This document shows positions 1-8,895 of a stretch of DNA of 64,000 nucleotides, in pieces (the first letter of the stretch is position 1; every line of letters begins with the position of its first letter). The notes under the pieces were generated by a model, which searched no databases, was not told the DNA's origin, and saw only the letters and a program-made list of their open reading frames with translations. Made by a program: the position numbers and the translations under genes. This stretch comes from Alkalibacillus silvisoli. Lineage in GTDB: Bacteria > Bacillota > Bacilli > Bacillales > Alkalibacillaceae. The DNA lies in the NCBI RefSeq assembly GCF_039521975.1, contig NZ_BAAACZ010000011.1, forward strand, positions 1 to 64,000. Direction: 5' to 3'.

Positions 1-66
1 ACAAGGCCAAATGGCATAAATAAGGAGTGCTCTTAAGAGAGCACCCCAACATTTGACTTAGAACCA
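1..66 (+). mobile_element. Right end of a decayed ISL3-type insertion sequence
   Basis: This stretch carries the same 3' end that recurs at 51945-51964 and, inverted, at 41392-41411. The terminal repeat is CCAACATTTGACTTAGAACC at 46-65. Just inside it, one frame reads QGQMA followed by a stop, matching the decayed transposase C-terminus at the other two sites. The hairpin GTGCTCT/AGAGCAC lies at 28-45. Only the end of the element is inside the window, so the rest may lie upstream. The family assignment rests on the N-terminal fragment at 19697-19863. Confidence 0.6.
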
Positions 67-235
67 AAAAATTATTACTACACTAGAGAACTGATTGAAT
101 TTTCAATTTATACTTGATTATTTTGAATTCTTTAAGTATATTTATAAACATAAGAATTAAGAAAATTAGTAATAATTATCTAAATCAGAATTTTCGACAT
201 TTTCAGCTTTGTATTTGCTAAAGGGGGAAGTTTAC

Positions 236-1255
236 ATGTCAGAAGTGATACTAGAATTGGAAGATCTACATACACACTTCTTTACTGATTCGGGTGAGGT
301 ACCGGCAGTAGATGGAGTTAGTTTGCAATTACATAAAGGAGAAGTAGTGGGGGTTGTAGGGGAATCAGGATGTGGAAAGAGTGTTACATCACTTTCTATA
401 ATGCAGCTCGTACCTAAGCCACCAGGGGAAATCGTTAGCGGAAATATTAATTTTAAGGGTGAAAATTTAGCTCAAGCTACAGAAAAACGAATGAGGCAAA
501 TTCGTGGTAATGAAATTGCAATGATTTTTCAAGAACCTATGACATCGCTAGATCCTCTTTATACTATTGGAGATCAATTGATCGAAGCGATTCGAATGCA
601 CCGAAAGATGTCAAAGAAAGAAGCGAAAACAAAGGCTATTGACATGTTAAATATTGTAGGCATACCACGAGCATCTGAGGTTGTCGATGAATACCCGCAC
701 CAATTATCAGGTGGTATGAGACAGAGAGTCATGATTGCTATGGCCATGTCATGTGACCCAGAGGTTTTAATAGCAGATGAACCTACAACGGCATTAGACG
801 TTACGATTCAAGCTCAAATATTAGACTTAATGCGTGACTTAAATAAAGAGCATAATACTGGGATTTTACTTATTACACATGACTTAGGTGTTGTAGCGGA
901 GATGTGTGATCGTGTTGTAGTAATGTATGCTGGTCAAGTTGTTGAAGAAGGTACAGTGAGAGAAATATTAAAAGATCCGAAACACCCTTATACTAAAGGG
1001 TTGATTAAATCATTACCAAAAATTCATGAAAAAGAGCAAAAGCTTTACTCCATACCGGGTACAGTCCCTAAAGTATCGATGGAACAGGTAGGGTGTCGCT
1101 TTGCCCCTCGTTGTGAATATGCTTTTGATCGTTGCTATAATGAGAACCCTTCTTTATATGTAACAGATAAAGCTCGCCAAAATCGATGTTTCTTATACGA
1201 TAACAACGATGAAGAGGGGGTAAATGATCATGTCGAGTCCAATATTAGAAGTTAA
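236..1255 (+). CDS. Oligopeptide/dipeptide ABC transporter ATP-binding protein (OppD/DppD type)
   Basis: This is one of two ATPase subunits driving peptide import with the lipoprotein and permeases that follow. Of its 339 residues, the Walker A GESGCGKS sits near 42-49, the signature LSGGM near 157-161, and Walker B VLIADEPTTALD follows. The C-terminal oligopeptide-transporter extension carries the cysteine cluster CRFAPRCEYAFDRC typical of OppD/DppD. I chose the ATG at 236 because AAGGGGGAAG lies just upstream. An in-frame start at 209 has no such site. It is first in a five-gene operon and overlaps the next gene by 26 bases. The true substrate (di-, oligopeptide or nickel) cannot be read from sequence. 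Confidence 0.93.
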   Translation: MSEVILELEDLHTHFFTDSGEVPAVDGVSLQLHKGEVVGVVGESGCGKSVTSLSIMQLVPKPPGEIVSGNINFKGENLAQATEKRMRQIRGNEIAMIFQEPMTSLDPLYTIGDQLIEAIRMHRKMSKKEAKTKAIDMLNIVGIPRASEVVDEYPHQLSGGMRQRVMIAMAMSCDPEVLIADEPTTALDVTIQAQILDLMRDLNKEHNTGILLITHDLGVVAEMCDRVVVMYAGQVVEEGTVREILKDPKHPYTKGLIKSLPKIHEKEQKLYSIPGTVPKVSMEQVGCRFAPRCEYAFDRCYNENPSLYVTDKARQNRCFLYDNNDEEGVNDHVESNIRS

Positions 1256-2198
1256 CAATTTAAAAAAGTACTTTGATGTACGAGGCGGTGTGTTCGGACG
1301 AAAAGTTGGAGAGGTAAAAGCAGTTGATGATGTCACATTTACAGTTAATGAGGGAGAAATCTTAGGTATTGTTGGTGAGTCTGGGTGCGGAAAGTCAACA
1401 ACTGGCAAAGCTTTATTAAGGTTAATTGAGCCAACTGATGGAGAAGTGAAGTTTGAAAATCAAGATATAACACAATTAAGCGCTGAACAGATGCGACAAT
1501 TGCGTAAAGATATGCAAATTATTTTTCAAGACCCATATGCTTCCTTAAACCCAAGACATACTGTTGAGAAAATTGTGAGTGAACCGTTATTAGTTCACGG
1601 AATGAATTCAAATGAAGAACGAAAAAAGCGTGTTCAGGAGTTATTAGAAGTAGTTGGGTTAAGGTCATTTCATGCCTCACGCTATCCCCACCAATTTAGT
1701 GGTGGTCAGAGGCAAAGGATTGGTATTGCTCGCGCTTTAGCCAATAACCCTAAATTAATTATTTGTGATGAACCTGTCTCGGCACTAGATGTTTCTGTTC
1801 AATCTCAAATTTTAAATTTGATGTCAGATTTAAGGAATGAATTTAATCTAACCTATATCTTTATTGCACATGACTTAAGTGTTGTTAAACATATTAGTGA
1901 CCGAGTTGGTGTTATGTATTTAGGGAAGATGGTTGAACTAGCTTATAAAGATGAACTTTATGAAAATCCAAAACACCCATATACTCAAGCTTTGTTATCA
2001 GCTGTTCCAGTTGCAGACCCTGATGAAATAGGGGAGAGGGTTATTTTAGAAGGTGATGTTCCAAGCCCTTCGAACCCACCATCAGGCTGTCCATTTCACA
2101 CGAGGTGTCCAAAAGCAATGGATATATGTAGTGAAGTGAAACCTGAATTTAAAGAAGATGGTGATCAACATTATGTTGCATGTCACTTATATGATTAA
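1230..2198 (+). CDS. Oligopeptide/dipeptide ABC transporter ATP-binding protein (OppF/DppF type)
   Basis: This is the second ATPase of the importer, 322 residues. Walker A GESGCGKS, signature FSGGQRQR and Walker B LIICDEPVSALD are all intact. The C-terminal extension has the CPFHTRCPKAMDIC cysteine motif shared by OppF and DppF. Two ATGs compete at 1224 and 1230. GAGGGGG at 1214-1220 gives a spacing of 9 bases for 1230 but only 3 for 1224, so 1230 is preferred. It overlaps the upstream ATPase, which implies translational coupling and equal dosage of the two halves of the nucleotide-binding dimer. Confidence 0.93.
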   Translation: MSSPILEVNNLKKYFDVRGGVFGRKVGEVKAVDDVTFTVNEGEILGIVGESGCGKSTTGKALLRLIEPTDGEVKFENQDITQLSAEQMRQLRKDMQIIFQDPYASLNPRHTVEKIVSEPLLVHGMNSNEERKKRVQELLEVVGLRSFHASRYPHQFSGGQRQRIGIARALANNPKLIICDEPVSALDVSVQSQILNLMSDLRNEFNLTYIFIAHDLSVVKHISDRVGVMYLGKMVELAYKDELYENPKHPYTQALLSAVPVADPDEIGERVILEGDVPSPSNPPSGCPFHTRCPKAMDICSEVKPEFKEDGDQHYVACHLYD

Positions 2199-2253
2199 TG
2201 AGTGATGTGTTTGTAATGTTATCTATATAAAATATTTTAGGGGGTAAATGACT

Positions 2254-3933
2254 ATGAAGCTTAAGTACTCATTTTTACTTGCCATGTTAATCGCATTGGT
2301 CATGTTGTTAGCAGCATGTGGCGATGATGGCGATGACACATCAGATTCTGATCCAGATACTGATGAAGAGTCTAGTGAGGAAGAAGAGGATGATTCTGAT
2401 CCTGAAGCTGATGTTGAAGGTGATGAAGTTCTCGTTTACGCGCGTGGTGGTGACTCAGAAAGTTTAGACTACTCTAGTACAACTGATGGTGAATCATCCC
2501 GTGTAACTAAACAAATTTATGAAAGTTTACTCGATTTTGAAGAAGATTCTTTTGAAATAAAACCAGGATTAGCACATGATTGGGATGTAAGTGATGATGG
2601 ATTAAGTTATACGTTCTACCTAGAAGAAGGAGTTACATTCCATGATGGTACAGATTTCAATGCTGAGGCTGTAAAGGTAAACTTTGATCGTTGGTCAGGT
2701 GCAGATGACACTTACAGCTTTGCAGATGATGGATATGTGTATTCTATGTATTCAACAATGTTTGGTGGATTCGATGGTGATGATGGTCATGTAATTGATG
2801 AGATCAACGTTGTGAATGACCACGAAGTTGAGTTTGTTTTAAACGAACCTTTAGGTTATTTCTTACAAAATATGGCGATGAGTTATTTTGCGATTACATC
2901 TCCTCAAGCTTTTGAAGACCATGGTGCAGAAATTAATGAAAATCCAGTCGGTACAGGTCCATTTAAATTTGAAAGTTGGAGCCGTGACGATCAAATTGTT
3001 TTAGAAGCCTTTGAAGATTATCGTGTAGATGGACTACCAAAATTAGATGGTGTGGTCTTTGAAGTTATTCCAGATAACTCATCACGCCTAATTTCATTAA
3101 ACTCTGGTGAGATTCACATTATGGATGGTCTAAATCCAGATGATGCAGCTGGTGTAGATACGGATGAAGAAACAACTCTTTATACTCGTGCTGCTAATAA
3201 CTTTGGTTATCTAGGTTTTCAGCATGAGAAAGAGCCACTTGATGATGTCTTAGTACGTCAAGCGATTAATCATGCGATTGACCGCGAAGCAATTGCGGAT
3301 GCATTATATGCTGGGTATGCAATTCCAGCAGCAAACCCAGTACCACCTGGTTACTTAGGTTATAACGATGAAATAGAACCATATGAATTTGATTTAGATC
3401 GTGCTGCTGAATTGTTAGAAGAAGCTGGTTATGGTGAAGGTTTTGAGATTGAATTATGGACTATGCCTGTTGCACGTCCATATATGCCTGCTCCAGAAAC
3501 AGTTTCAGAAATTGTTCAAAACGACTTAGCTCAAATCGGTGTTGAAGCAAATATTCACCGTGAAGAGTGGGCGCCATACCTAGAATTAACAGATGCAGGT
3601 GAACACGAATTGTTCATGCTTGGTTGGTCTGGTACGAATGGTGACCCTGACTACTTCTTAGGAAGCTTATTACACAGCAGTAACATTGGCTCTAGTAATG
3701 CTTCTTATTATAGTAATGAAGAAGTTGACTCTTTAATTGAGCAAGCGCAAACGGCTGTTGACCAAGATGAACGTGCTGAACTTTACGAAGAAGCACAACA
3801 AATTATCTATGATGAAGCAGCGATGGTACCACTTGTACACTCTGAGCCTGTATTAGCTTCATTAAGCTCTGTACAAAATTATGTACCGCACCCATCAACA
3901 AGTGAATCGTTAGCAGAGGTTGAATTAGATTAA
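2254..3933 (+). CDS. Peptide ABC transporter substrate-binding lipoprotein (SBP family 5)
   Basis: This extracellular, membrane-tethered receptor captures peptide for the importer. The N-terminus is a lipoprotein signal peptide ending in the lipobox LLAAC, so the mature protein begins at Cys22 counted from the ATG at 2254. A roughly 35-residue linker made almost only of Asp, Glu, Ser and Pro follows, then the family 5 fold (VYARGGDSESLDYS onward, with FHDGTDFNAEAVKVNFDRW). The ATG at 2254 has better spacing from AGGGGGT than the one at 2248. Total length is 559 residues, normal for the family. The extreme acidity of linker and surface suggests a salt- or alkali-adapted host. A strong hairpin follows the stop codon. 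Confidence 0.93.
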   Translation: MKLKYSFLLAMLIALVMLLAACGDDGDDTSDSDPDTDEESSEEEEDDSDPEADVEGDEVLVYARGGDSESLDYSSTTDGESSRVTKQIYESLLDFEEDSFEIKPGLAHDWDVSDDGLSYTFYLEEGVTFHDGTDFNAEAVKVNFDRWSGADDTYSFADDGYVYSMYSTMFGGFDGDDGHVIDEINVVNDHEVEFVLNEPLGYFLQNMAMSYFAITSPQAFEDHGAEINENPVGTGPFKFESWSRDDQIVLEAFEDYRVDGLPKLDGVVFEVIPDNSSRLISLNSGEIHIMDGLNPDDAAGVDTDEETTLYTRAANNFGYLGFQHEKEPLDDVLVRQAINHAIDREAIADALYAGYAIPAANPVPPGYLGYNDEIEPYEFDLDRAAELLEEAGYGEGFEIELWTMPVARPYMPAPETVSEIVQNDLAQIGVEANIHREEWAPYLELTDAGEHELFMLGWSGTNGDPDYFLGSLLHSSNIGSSNASYYSNEEVDSLIEQAQTAVDQDERAELYEEAQQIIYDEAAMVPLVHSEPVLASLSSVQNYVPHPSTSESLAEVELD

Positions 3934-3945
3934 TAATTGAATGGA

Positions 3946-3971
3946 GGGTAGTAGAGCAGCCTCTACTACCC
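3946..3971 (+). terminator. 11-bp perfect hairpin after the binding-protein gene
   Basis: GGGTAGTAGAG at 3946-3956 pairs perfectly with CTCTACTACCC at 3961-3971 across a CAGC loop. The downstream sequence has no real T-run, so it is more likely a partial terminator or mRNA 3' stabiliser than a full stop. Such a site would let the binding protein be made in excess over the permeases. Confidence 0.55.
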
Positions 3972-4041
3972 TTCACTATTAATTAGGACCATATTCTAGT
4001 TTATTCAACCGAGTTACATACTAAAGAACTGAGGTGAATAC

Positions 4042-5043
4042 ATGTTAGCCTACACAATACGTCGTTTACTCATTATAGTACCTGTTCTTCTAGGGATGAC
4101 ATTAATTGTATTTTCAATCGTGCATTTAATTCCAGGTAACCCGGCGCAAGTTATCTTAGGTGAAACAGCAACTGAACAGCAAATTGCGGCATTAGAAGAA
4201 TCAATGGGAATTAATGATCCATTCTTTGTTCAATATGGTTTGTATTTGGCCGATTTAGCTCAAGGTGATTTGGGAACTTCATTAAGGACAAATAGTAACA
4301 TTTCATCTGAAATAGTACCAAGGATCGCAGCAACATTTGAATTAACCGTTTTTGCAATGATTTTTGCTATTTTTGTTGGTGTTAATGCCGGTATTATTAG
4401 TGCTTGGAAGCAAAATTCTTGGTTTGACTTTTTAGCTATGGTTTTTGCATTAGTCGGTGTATCTATGCCTGTATTCTGGTTAGCCTTAATGGAGCAATGG
4501 ATTTTTGCACAAGAACTCGGTTGGCTACCGTCTTCAGGACGACAACCGAGTACTGATACAATCGAACCGATCACTCATTTATTTGTCTTAGATTCCATAT
4601 TGCACATGGATTTTGAAAGAACATTTACGATATTAAAACATTTAGTATTACCGAGTATAGCTTTAGGAACGATCCCAATGGCTATTATTGCGAGAATGAC
4701 TCGTTCGAGTATGCTTGAAGTGATGAAGTCAGACTATATTCGTACCATTCGCGCAAAAGGTTCTGGTCAATTTTTAGTTATTTATAAACATGCTTTAAGA
4801 AATGCGACTATTCCCGTATTAACGGTAATTGGTTTACAGACTGGTGTGTTGTTAGGTGGGGCAATATTAACTGAAACAATCTTTAGTTGGCCTGGAATTG
4901 GTCGATATGTTTATGAAGGGATCAACTATCGAGATTACCCAGTTATACAATCTGGTATTTTAGTCATTGCATTCATATTCGTAATGATTAATCTAATTGT
5001 AGATTTACTCTACGCATTTATTGACCCAAGGATTAAATATTAG
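4042..5043 (+). CDS. Peptide ABC transporter permease (OppB/DppB type)
   Basis: This membrane subunit of the peptide importer has 333 residues. It opens with the typical YTIRRLLIIVPVLLGMTLIVF helix and the HLIPGNPAQ motif of DppB/OppB proteins. The ABC permease (EAA) loop lies at about 235-255 (YIRTIRAKG, then HALRNATIPVLTVIG) and contacts the ATPases. The start at 4042 follows GAGGTG at 4031-4036. It sits 108 bases after the binding-protein gene, beyond a hairpin, and 12 bases before the second permease. Confidence 0.92.
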   Translation: MLAYTIRRLLIIVPVLLGMTLIVFSIVHLIPGNPAQVILGETATEQQIAALEESMGINDPFFVQYGLYLADLAQGDLGTSLRTNSNISSEIVPRIAATFELTVFAMIFAIFVGVNAGIISAWKQNSWFDFLAMVFALVGVSMPVFWLALMEQWIFAQELGWLPSSGRQPSTDTIEPITHLFVLDSILHMDFERTFTILKHLVLPSIALGTIPMAIIARMTRSSMLEVMKSDYIRTIRAKGSGQFLVIYKHALRNATIPVLTVIGLQTGVLLGGAILTETIFSWPGIGRYVYEGINYRDYPVIQSGILVIAFIFVMINLIVDLLYAFIDPRIKY

Positions 5044-5055
5044 GGGGTTCGAATA

Positions 5056-5994
5056 ATGAATACTAAAAATGAAAAACAACAATTAGAGTCAGTTAAAGTA
5101 AACCCTAACAATAACAATCCAGAACCGATATCTGAACCTGAAGAGATAGAAGCGATTTCTCCTTGGAAAGATGCATTTCGTCAATTCCGAAAAAGTAGAT
5201 TAGCCATTGTCGGAATAATTATGATTAGCTTTTTTGTTGTACTAGCTATTGTTGCACCTTGGCTATCGCCTTATGGTTTTGATGAACAAAATTTAGCAGA
5301 CAGGTTAGCGCCACCGTCATCAGATTATTGGTTAGGAGCTGATCATTTAGGAAGAGATATATTAACTAGAATCGCTTATGGTGCCAGAATTTCACTTATG
5401 GTTGGACTTGTTGCTGTATCAGGTGCATTATTCTTTGGAACCATATTAGGTGTAGTTTCAGGTTACTTTGGTCGATGGGTTGATATGCTAATCTCTAGAA
5501 TATTTGATATCTTACTTGCTTTTCCGAGTATATTGTTAGCTATAGCAATCGTTGCTATTTTAGGACCATCTTTAACCAATGCTTTAATCGCTATTGCGAT
5601 CATAAATATTCCGATCTTTGGTAGACTTGTCCGTTCTAAAGTTATTAGCTTAAGAGAAGAAGAATATATTATGGCAGCTAAGGCACAAGGAATGAAAAAT
5701 GGTAGAATCTTAATTCATCACATTTTACCAAATAGTCTTGCACCAATTATTGTTCAAGCAACACTAGGTTTTGGTACAGCCATACTAGAAGCTGCTGCAT
5801 TAGGGTTTTTAGGGTTAGGTGCACAACCACCTACACCAGAATGGGGGAAGATGCTATCTGATTCACGTGATTTTATTCAATTAGCACCTTGGACGTTAAT
5901 ATTCCCTGGTGTTTCCATCATGTTGGTAGTATTAGGTTTTAACTTAATTGGTGATGGACTAAGAGATGCGTTAGATCCTAAAATGAAGAATTAA
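5056..5994 (+). CDS. Peptide ABC transporter permease (OppC/DppC type)
   Basis: This is the second membrane subunit, 312 residues. A hydrophilic N-terminal tail of about 40 residues precedes the OppC N-terminal segment (WKDAFRQFRKSRLAIVG) and the LGADHLGRDILTRIAYGARISL motif region characteristic of this family. The EAA loop is AAKAQGMKNGRILIHHILPN. The ribosome site is TAGGGGGTT just upstream. It ends the operon: a rho-independent terminator follows within 20 bases. Confidence 0.92.
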   Translation: MNTKNEKQQLESVKVNPNNNNPEPISEPEEIEAISPWKDAFRQFRKSRLAIVGIIMISFFVVLAIVAPWLSPYGFDEQNLADRLAPPSSDYWLGADHLGRDILTRIAYGARISLMVGLVAVSGALFFGTILGVVSGYFGRWVDMLISRIFDILLAFPSILLAIAIVAILGPSLTNALIAIAIINIPIFGRLVRSKVISLREEEYIMAAKAQGMKNGRILIHHILPNSLAPIIVQATLGFGTAILEAAALGFLGLGAQPPTPEWGKMLSDSRDFIQLAPWTLIFPGVSIMLVVLGFNLIGDGLRDALDPKMKN

Positions 5995-6009
5995 ATTAAC
6001 CCTATAAGT

Positions 6010-6047
6010 CTAGAGTTTGAAGTTTATTTCAAATTCTAGGCTTTTTT
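6010..6047 (+). terminator. Terminator of the peptide transporter operon
   Basis: CTAGAGTTTGAA pairs with TTCAAATTCTAG (one mismatch) across a short loop and is followed by CTTTTTTTAT. It is well placed 15 bases after the last permease gene. Confidence 0.85.
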
Positions 6048-6078
6048 TATTTCAAATTCAACAATTTTTTTAACGTTC

Positions 6079-6107
6079 TTGTAAATAGTCGAGGATTTGT
6101 ACATAAT
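6079..6107 (+). promoter_or_regulatory. Possible SigA promoter for ctaG
   Basis: TTGTAA, a 17-base spacer and CATAAT lie about 50 bases before ctaG, just after the upstream terminator. The match to TTGACA/TATAAT is moderate. A second -10-like TATACT lies at 6112-6117. Confidence 0.35.
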
Positions 6108-6158
6108 CATGTATACTTATGTTTGTAGGAAAAGTTGTGACTTTAGAGGTGAAAGATT

Positions 6159-7076
6159 ATGTGGGATAAAATACAAATTTTTGGATTTCGTGCTTTGTGG
6201 AGTCCTGAAATCATCTTAATTACAGCACTATTAATTTTATTGTATTACTTATTTACTGGTCCTTTAAAACATAAGGCTGGTTTAACAGAAGAGCCGAGTA
6301 GAAGTCAGAAGATCTCGATGTACTCTGCGTTAATTATTTTTTATATTATCAAAGGCTCTCCAGTTTATTTATTATCACATATTGTGATTATGGCACATAT
6401 GGCACAAATGGCAGTATTTTACTTACTTGTACCCATATTAGTGATTAAAGGGATCCCTGTTGAATGGTGGAAAAAAGTGTTTAACGCCCCTATACTCAAA
6501 AACTTTTTGAAACTATTTACTAAACCGTTATTAGCTGTTTTATTATTCAATGTACTATTCTCATTATATCACGTACCATTTGTACTTGATTTTACTAAAA
6601 CCAGTAATTTAGTCCACTGGCCAGTTACATTAATCTTATTTATGTTTGCGTTCTTTATGTGGTGGCCGCTATTTACACCCATTAAAGAACAACAAATTAT
6701 GAAACCCTTGTTTAAGATATTATATATCTTCGGCGCGGGTATGTTATTAACACCTGCATGTGCGTTAATTATTTTTGCTGATACACCATTATATGCTACG
6801 TATTCTGAACCAGATGCATTCATGACGGCTATGGCTCTATGTGTACCAACAAGTGTATTAGATGGCATGAGCTTTGGTGGGCCACAAGTATTTTTAAATA
6901 TGCCGTTAGTGTATGATCAGCAAGCAGGAGGAATTATTATGAAAGTATCTCAAGAGTTACTTTATGGTGGTTTTTTAGCTCGTATTTTCTATAATTGGTT
7001 TAAGAGTGAAGACCGTGGAGTGGACCCATTACCACAAGAGATGCAAACTGCAACGGCTAACGTAGAGAGAGGATGA
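6159..7076 (+). CDS. ctaG: Cytochrome c oxidase assembly factor CtaG (caa3 type)
   Basis: This integral membrane protein is needed for a functional caa3-type cytochrome oxidase in Bacillus. The protein has 305 residues and begins QIFGFRALWSPEI, a hallmark of Bacillus CtaG. Several hydrophobic helices carry conserved histidines (YLLSHIVIMAHMAQM, SLYHVPF) that fit a role in copper or haem handling. GAGGTG precedes the ATG. The DUF420 gene follows 7 bases later. The structural oxidase genes are not in this window. Confidence 0.88.
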   Translation: MWDKIQIFGFRALWSPEIILITALLILLYYLFTGPLKHKAGLTEEPSRSQKISMYSALIIFYIIKGSPVYLLSHIVIMAHMAQMAVFYLLVPILVIKGIPVEWWKKVFNAPILKNFLKLFTKPLLAVLLFNVLFSLYHVPFVLDFTKTSNLVHWPVTLILFMFAFFMWWPLFTPIKEQQIMKPLFKILYIFGAGMLLTPACALIIFADTPLYATYSEPDAFMTAMALCVPTSVLDGMSFGGPQVFLNMPLVYDQQAGGIIMKVSQELLYGGFLARIFYNWFKSEDRGVDPLPQEMQTATANVERG

Positions 7077-7083
7077 CAATTAA

Positions 7084-7539
7084 ATGCCATTTTTACCAAC
7101 AATAAGTACTTTATTTATTATTATTAGCGCTATACTAGTCGCAATTGGTTGGTATTTCGTAGCAAAGGGGAAGTATGCTGCACATAAGAGGACGATGATA
7201 GCTGCAGCGATTTCAGCTTTAACGTTTTTTATTCTATATGTATCTAGAACGATTTTCATCGGAAATACAAGCTTTGGTGGACCAGAAGAAATGCAGTTGT
7301 ATTATACAATTTTTATGGTTTTCCATATTACTTTAGCTACAACTGGTGGATTATTCGGATTGATTTCGCTATATTTAGCGTTTAAACGTAATATTGATAA
7401 GCATAGAAAGATTGGACCTTATACGAGTATTATATGGTTTTTCACTGCAATTACAGGAGTAGTCGTTTACTTACTTCTTTATGTAATCTATGAAGGTGGT
7501 CATAGCACGAGTGTGTTTAGAGCAATATTTGGTGGATAA
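7084..7539 (+). CDS. DUF420 membrane protein, CtaM-like
   Basis: This 151-residue protein has four predicted membrane segments. It contains the DUF420 pattern of histidines: AAHKRTMI early, FHITLATTGG in the middle and KHRKIGP near the end. Members next to ctaG in Firmicutes (Staphylococcus CtaM) help mature haem-copper oxidase, so an oxidase assembly role is a fair inference here. AGAGAGGATG serves as ribosome site. Close spacing to ctaG indicates a two-gene operon ended by the hairpin at 7566. Confidence 0.8.
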   Translation: MPFLPTISTLFIIISAILVAIGWYFVAKGKYAAHKRTMIAAAISALTFFILYVSRTIFIGNTSFGGPEEMQLYYTIFMVFHITLATTGGLFGLISLYLAFKRNIDKHRKIGPYTSIIWFFTAITGVVVYLLLYVIYEGGHSTSVFRAIFGG

Positions 7540-7565
7540 TGTTCAATGATTCCCTTTTGAAATAA

Positions 7566-7617
7566 AACCTCAGTTAGTGGACATACTTTAATGTCCCTAA
7601 CTGAGGTTTTTGTTTTG
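7566..7617. terminator. Bidirectional terminator between the ctaM-like gene and the AI-2E exporter
   Basis: AACCTCAGTTAG and GGACAT pair with ATGTCC and TAACTGAGGTT around a five-base loop. A T-rich tract follows on the plus strand and an A-rich one precedes it, so it can serve both convergent genes. Confidence 0.88.
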
Positions 7618-7631
7618 TTACATTTTCGTTA

Positions 7632-8690
7632 TTAAAATTTTATCCGCCATTTAATGATCCCAGCTTCTTTAGCAGAGTTGAAAATAATAACGACAATAGG
7701 TCCTAAAAAGAAACCTAAGATTCCAATTAATTGTAAACCAATATACATGGCAATCAGCGTAGGAAGAGGCTTTAGCCCAATGTGGTGTCCCATTACTTTG
7801 GGTTCGATTGTACGACGTATTGTCAATAAAACAATCGCTAATACACCTAGTTGAACTCCCATTAACATGTCTCCAACTAAAAACATGTAAATTGACCAAG
7901 GCGCTAGAACAATAATTGAACCGATAATGGGTATTAAGTCAACAGCCCATATGATGATTGACATTATTAAGGCAACTTCCGGTGTAATGAACAGTAATGA
8001 TACTAAGGTAACAGTAAAGATGATCAGACTGACCAAAAACTGTGCCTTTAAAAAGCCTAATAACACATAAGCAAGTCTTGCATTCATGAATTTGAATTTC
8101 TCTTGTGTTTGATCGGTCATCATGTTGTACATCTTATTACGTAAGTTAGGTAAATCGAGCATAAACAAAAAGAGAGCGATCATATAGACGATGAAGCTAA
8201 TTAGAAACTCGGGTATTTTTAAAATAAATTGAGCTATATTATCAATTTGGATGTAATCCATTATTTGAGCTTCTAAAGATTCTAGATTCTCTGTTGCTGT
8301 CTCTTCAACTTCACGCACAAAATGGGGTGGCCAATCTTCAGTAAATGCATTTATATCATCTTGTAGTTCAACTAAAACAGTCTCTACATTTTTTATATAA
8401 TCAGGTGCATTTTCGGTGATTTTAACCACTTGACCGATCGCTTTAGTTGTCGTATATGTACCAATTGTTGCGATGATTGAAAGAAATATAAGAAAAACAA
8501 TTGTTACAGCAATTGTCCGGTTCATCCTAAATCGTCGCATAAACCAACGAATAGCAGGGTTTAAAAACAATGCTGTGAAAAATGCAAGTATTAATGGAAC
8601 TGATATTGGTAGGATAAAATACCCGACAACGATCAGAATTATAATAGTAAATATGATTGTCCATTGTTTTTTAGTTATATTTTTTAGCAA
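7632..8690 (-). CDS. AI-2E family transporter (PF01594-type membrane protein)
   Basis: This 352-residue polytopic membrane protein belongs to the AI-2E/PerM superfamily. It begins with two helices (IIILIVVGYFILPISVPLILAFFTALFLNP), has a soluble loop of about 100 residues at 75-150, and ends with the conserved transmembrane block containing DLIPIIGSIIVLAPWS and PKVMGHHIGLKPLPTLIAMYIGLQL. Family members export small solutes or ions, and some halophile relatives are Na+(Li+)/H+ antiporters. The substrate here is unknown. The TTG start at 8690 has AGGGGAA a little far upstream, so the start is uncertain. Confidence 0.85.
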   Translation of the reverse strand: MLKNITKKQWTIIFTIIILIVVGYFILPISVPLILAFFTALFLNPAIRWFMRRFRMNRTIAVTIVFLIFLSIIATIGTYTTTKAIGQVVKITENAPDYIKNVETVLVELQDDINAFTEDWPPHFVREVEETATENLESLEAQIMDYIQIDNIAQFILKIPEFLISFIVYMIALFLFMLDLPNLRNKMYNMMTDQTQEKFKFMNARLAYVLLGFLKAQFLVSLIIFTVTLVSLLFITPEVALIMSIIIWAVDLIPIIGSIIVLAPWSIYMFLVGDMLMGVQLGVLAIVLLTIRRTIEPKVMGHHIGLKPLPTLIAMYIGLQLIGILGFFLGPIVVIIFNSAKEAGIIKWRIKF

Positions 8691-8847
8691 TGCAATTTAA
8701 TTCCCCTTTCATATTACATACTATAACTATAGCACGGACCATGTAGCTTTGAATAGTTCAGGATCTAAAGCTTTAAGTAACGATTTAAAATTAACTACAT
8801 TGCTACTATTGTATTAGATTAAGCCCATTAACATGTAGGTGATCTAA

Positions 8848-8882
8848 AAGGTGACCCCAGTAAAAAACACTGAGGTCACCTT
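8848..8882 (-). terminator. Terminator of ylbA
   Basis: AAGGTGACCCCAGT pairs with ACTGAGGTCACCTT around an A-rich loop. Read on the minus strand it follows the ylbA stop and runs into a short T tract. The rest of 8691-8895 shows nothing I can identify. Confidence 0.8.
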
Positions 8883-8895
8883 AATTGATTAATTA

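Noticed and set aside
28..45. Terminator at the left edge of the window
   Set aside because: The GTGCTCT/AGAGCAC hairpin has no T-run and belongs to the IS end, so it was recorded as part of that element.
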